A stretch of 5,216 bases of DNA from Bacilli bacterium (GTDB taxonomy: Bacteria; Bacillota_I; Bacilli_A; RF39; UBA660). The stretch is taken from contig JAQUDY010000078.1 in assembly GCA_028685445.1 (NCBI GenBank), forward strand, positions 1 through 5,216. The letters are read 5' to 3'. Below are positions 4,331 to 5,216 of the stretch, in pieces (positions within the stretch are counted from its first letter, which is position 1; every line of letters starts with the position of its first letter). Under the pieces are notes generated by a model. The model was not told where the DNA came from. It made no database searches and saw only the letters and a list, made by a program, of their open reading frames with translations. The position numbers were made by a program, and so were the translations under genes.

Positions 4331-5216
4331 TTAGTTCATCAATTCAAAGATCTTTAATTTTATTTCTGTAATACTATCTAAGTCTGGTTTTAAAACTGAT
4401 GCATTTGAGCCTAAACTATATACAGGTAAATTTGCTTCTGTTCCTTTAGCACTATAATTATCTATTTTCCAGTTAATATTTTTCTTAAGTTGTAAATTAA
4501 CTAACTTACTTACTGCGTCTTTATCAACATTTGTCATAAGACCTGATTCAAGAGATTTTAATATTGTATTATACTTAGATAGAAGACTAGGATTGGTTAC
4601 TTTATTAATAATTCCCGCAATAACAGCTTGCTGATTATGTCCTCTACTAATATCTCCCTCAGGTAGCATTTTTCTTCCTCTACTAAAAGCAAGAGCAGCA
4701 TCTCCAGTTAATTTATTATTTCCTTTTTTAAAACTATAACCATCATATCTAAATGCATAATCTGAATTTACTTCTATTCCTCCAATAGCATCAATTATTT
4801 TCACAAAAGAAGTAAAATTTACCCTAGCATAATAATTAACTTCAACATCATAAAGTAGTCCTAAAGTTAAAGCAGATTCTTCTATTCCAAAATTTCCTGC
4901 ATGAGTTAATTTATCAAGAGCGTTTTTACTTGCTAAAGTTATATAATAGTCTCTAGGAGTATTTATAAGAATTACTTTGCCTTTAAGAGGATTAACAACA
5001 GCTAGTAGATTAACATCACTTCTTGATACTTTGTTAATCGATCCTTTTAAGTCTGAACCACTTAGATATAACACAAAAGGTTTCTTACTAACATCTATCG
5101 TTTTAAAATCAGACTTACTTTTAGTTAAAATATCTATAGAGCTTAATACTCTTAATTTAGCATAATCTTCCTCATGAGTTTCTTTATATATATTCATTAA
5201 GTTTTCACTTATAAAA
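4331..5216 (-). CDS. LytR-CpsA-Psr (LCP) family cell-wall polymer ligase, C-terminal part (cut by the right window edge)
   Basis: LCP proteins move undecaprenyl-phosphate-linked glycopolymers (teichoic acids, capsule) onto peptidoglycan at the outer face of the membrane. The visible C-terminal ~294 residues contain the LCP domain. Counting from the Met at 5197: PFVLYLSGSDLKG (40-52), VSRSDVNLLAVVNP (57-70), INTPRDYYI (78-86), DKLTHAGNFGIEES (95-108), and NYYARVNFTSFVKIIDAIGGIEV (121-143, read as NYYARVNFTS then IDAIGGIEV). Next are LTGDAALAFSRGRK (163-176) and GDISRGHNQQAVI (181-193). The Arg and Asp residues of RSD, PRD, FSRGR and GDxSRG are the family's phosphate- and metal-binding positions. 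The frame stays open through 5216 (reading F-I-S-E-N-L before that Met), the Met has no good ribosome binding site, and there is no membrane helix. The true start and N-terminal anchor therefore lie to the right, as in longer LCPs with an accessory region before the catalytic domain. Which polymer it attaches cannot be told. Confidence 0.92.
   Translation of the reverse strand, partial: FISENLMNIYKETHEEDYAKLRVLSSIDILTKSKSDFKTIDVSKKPFVLYLSGSDLKGSINKVSRSDVNLLAVVNPLKGKVILINTPRDYYITLASKNALDKLTHAGNFGIEESALTLGLLYDVEVNYYARVNFTSFVKIIDAIGGIEVNSDYAFRYDGYSFKKGNNKLTGDAALAFSRGRKMLPEGDISRGHNQQAVIAGIINKVTNPSLLSKYNTILKSLESGLMTNVDKDAVSKLVNLQLKKNINWKIDNYSAKGTEANLPVYSLGSNASVLKPDLDSITEIKLKIFELMN

Noticed and set aside
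4977..5165. Plus-strand open frame of 62 codons
   Set aside because: It lies wholly within the LCP gene on the other strand, lacks a ribosome binding site and shows no recognisable domain. It is a shadow frame.
5195..5197. Met at 5197 as the true start of the LCP gene
   Set aside because: The frame is open to the window edge, the ribosome binding site is poor, and the family's N-terminal membrane helix would be missing.
1..5216. CRISPR array, insertion sequence, prophage, tRNA or rRNA
   Set aside because: I found no spaced direct repeats, transposase, terminal repeats, integrase, or cloverleaf and rRNA signatures on either strand.

Overview
This 5.2-kb window looks like the chromosome of a low-GC, walled Bacillota bacterium, probably of class Bacilli or a close gut relative. 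The DNA is strongly AT-rich. The housekeeping genes (ruvA, argS) are of bacterial type. UGG is used for Trp and no gene needs UGA read as Trp, so the standard code applies rather than the mycoplasma code. A LytR-CpsA-Psr (LCP) wall-polymer ligase and SipW/TasA-type secretion leaders point to a Gram-positive wall. I cannot name the species.

Layout from left to right: (1) The first 129 codons of ruvA on the minus strand, cut by the left edge, with a good extended -10 promoter. (2) A 230-bp non-coding stretch (388-617) rich in inverted repeats: a minus-strand terminator-like hairpin, a short direct repeat, an AT-rich hairpin and the promoter and ribosome binding site of the next gene. (3) A plus-strand 63-codon gene for a tiny Gly/Tyr-rich single-pass membrane protein resembling the YjcZ sporulation family. 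(4) argS on the minus strand, convergent with it; both stop codons lie in the stem of one terminator. (5) A minus-strand gene for a secreted TasA/camelysin-like surface protein, broken by an in-frame TAA at codon 46. (6) Divergent from it, a plus-strand gene joining the same type of secretion leader to an HD-family metal phosphohydrolase domain. (7) A minus-strand LCP gene, cut by the right edge, convergent with the HD gene across a shared terminator.

The genes do not form one pathway. ruvA (recombination) and argS (translation) are housekeeping neighbours with their own promoters. The right half (2649-5216) has a cell-surface theme: a TasA-like protein, a probably extracytoplasmic HD protein and a wall ligase. 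The most unusual part is the divergent pair around 3141-3269. The two genes start with mirror-image DNA, including 14 identical bases that span the non-coding/coding boundary. Their protein leaders share a Y-A-L-x-x-T-x-L-N-I-x-G motif, yet the mature domains are unrelated. This suggests that a secretion leader was copied or recombined onto an HD phosphohydrolase.
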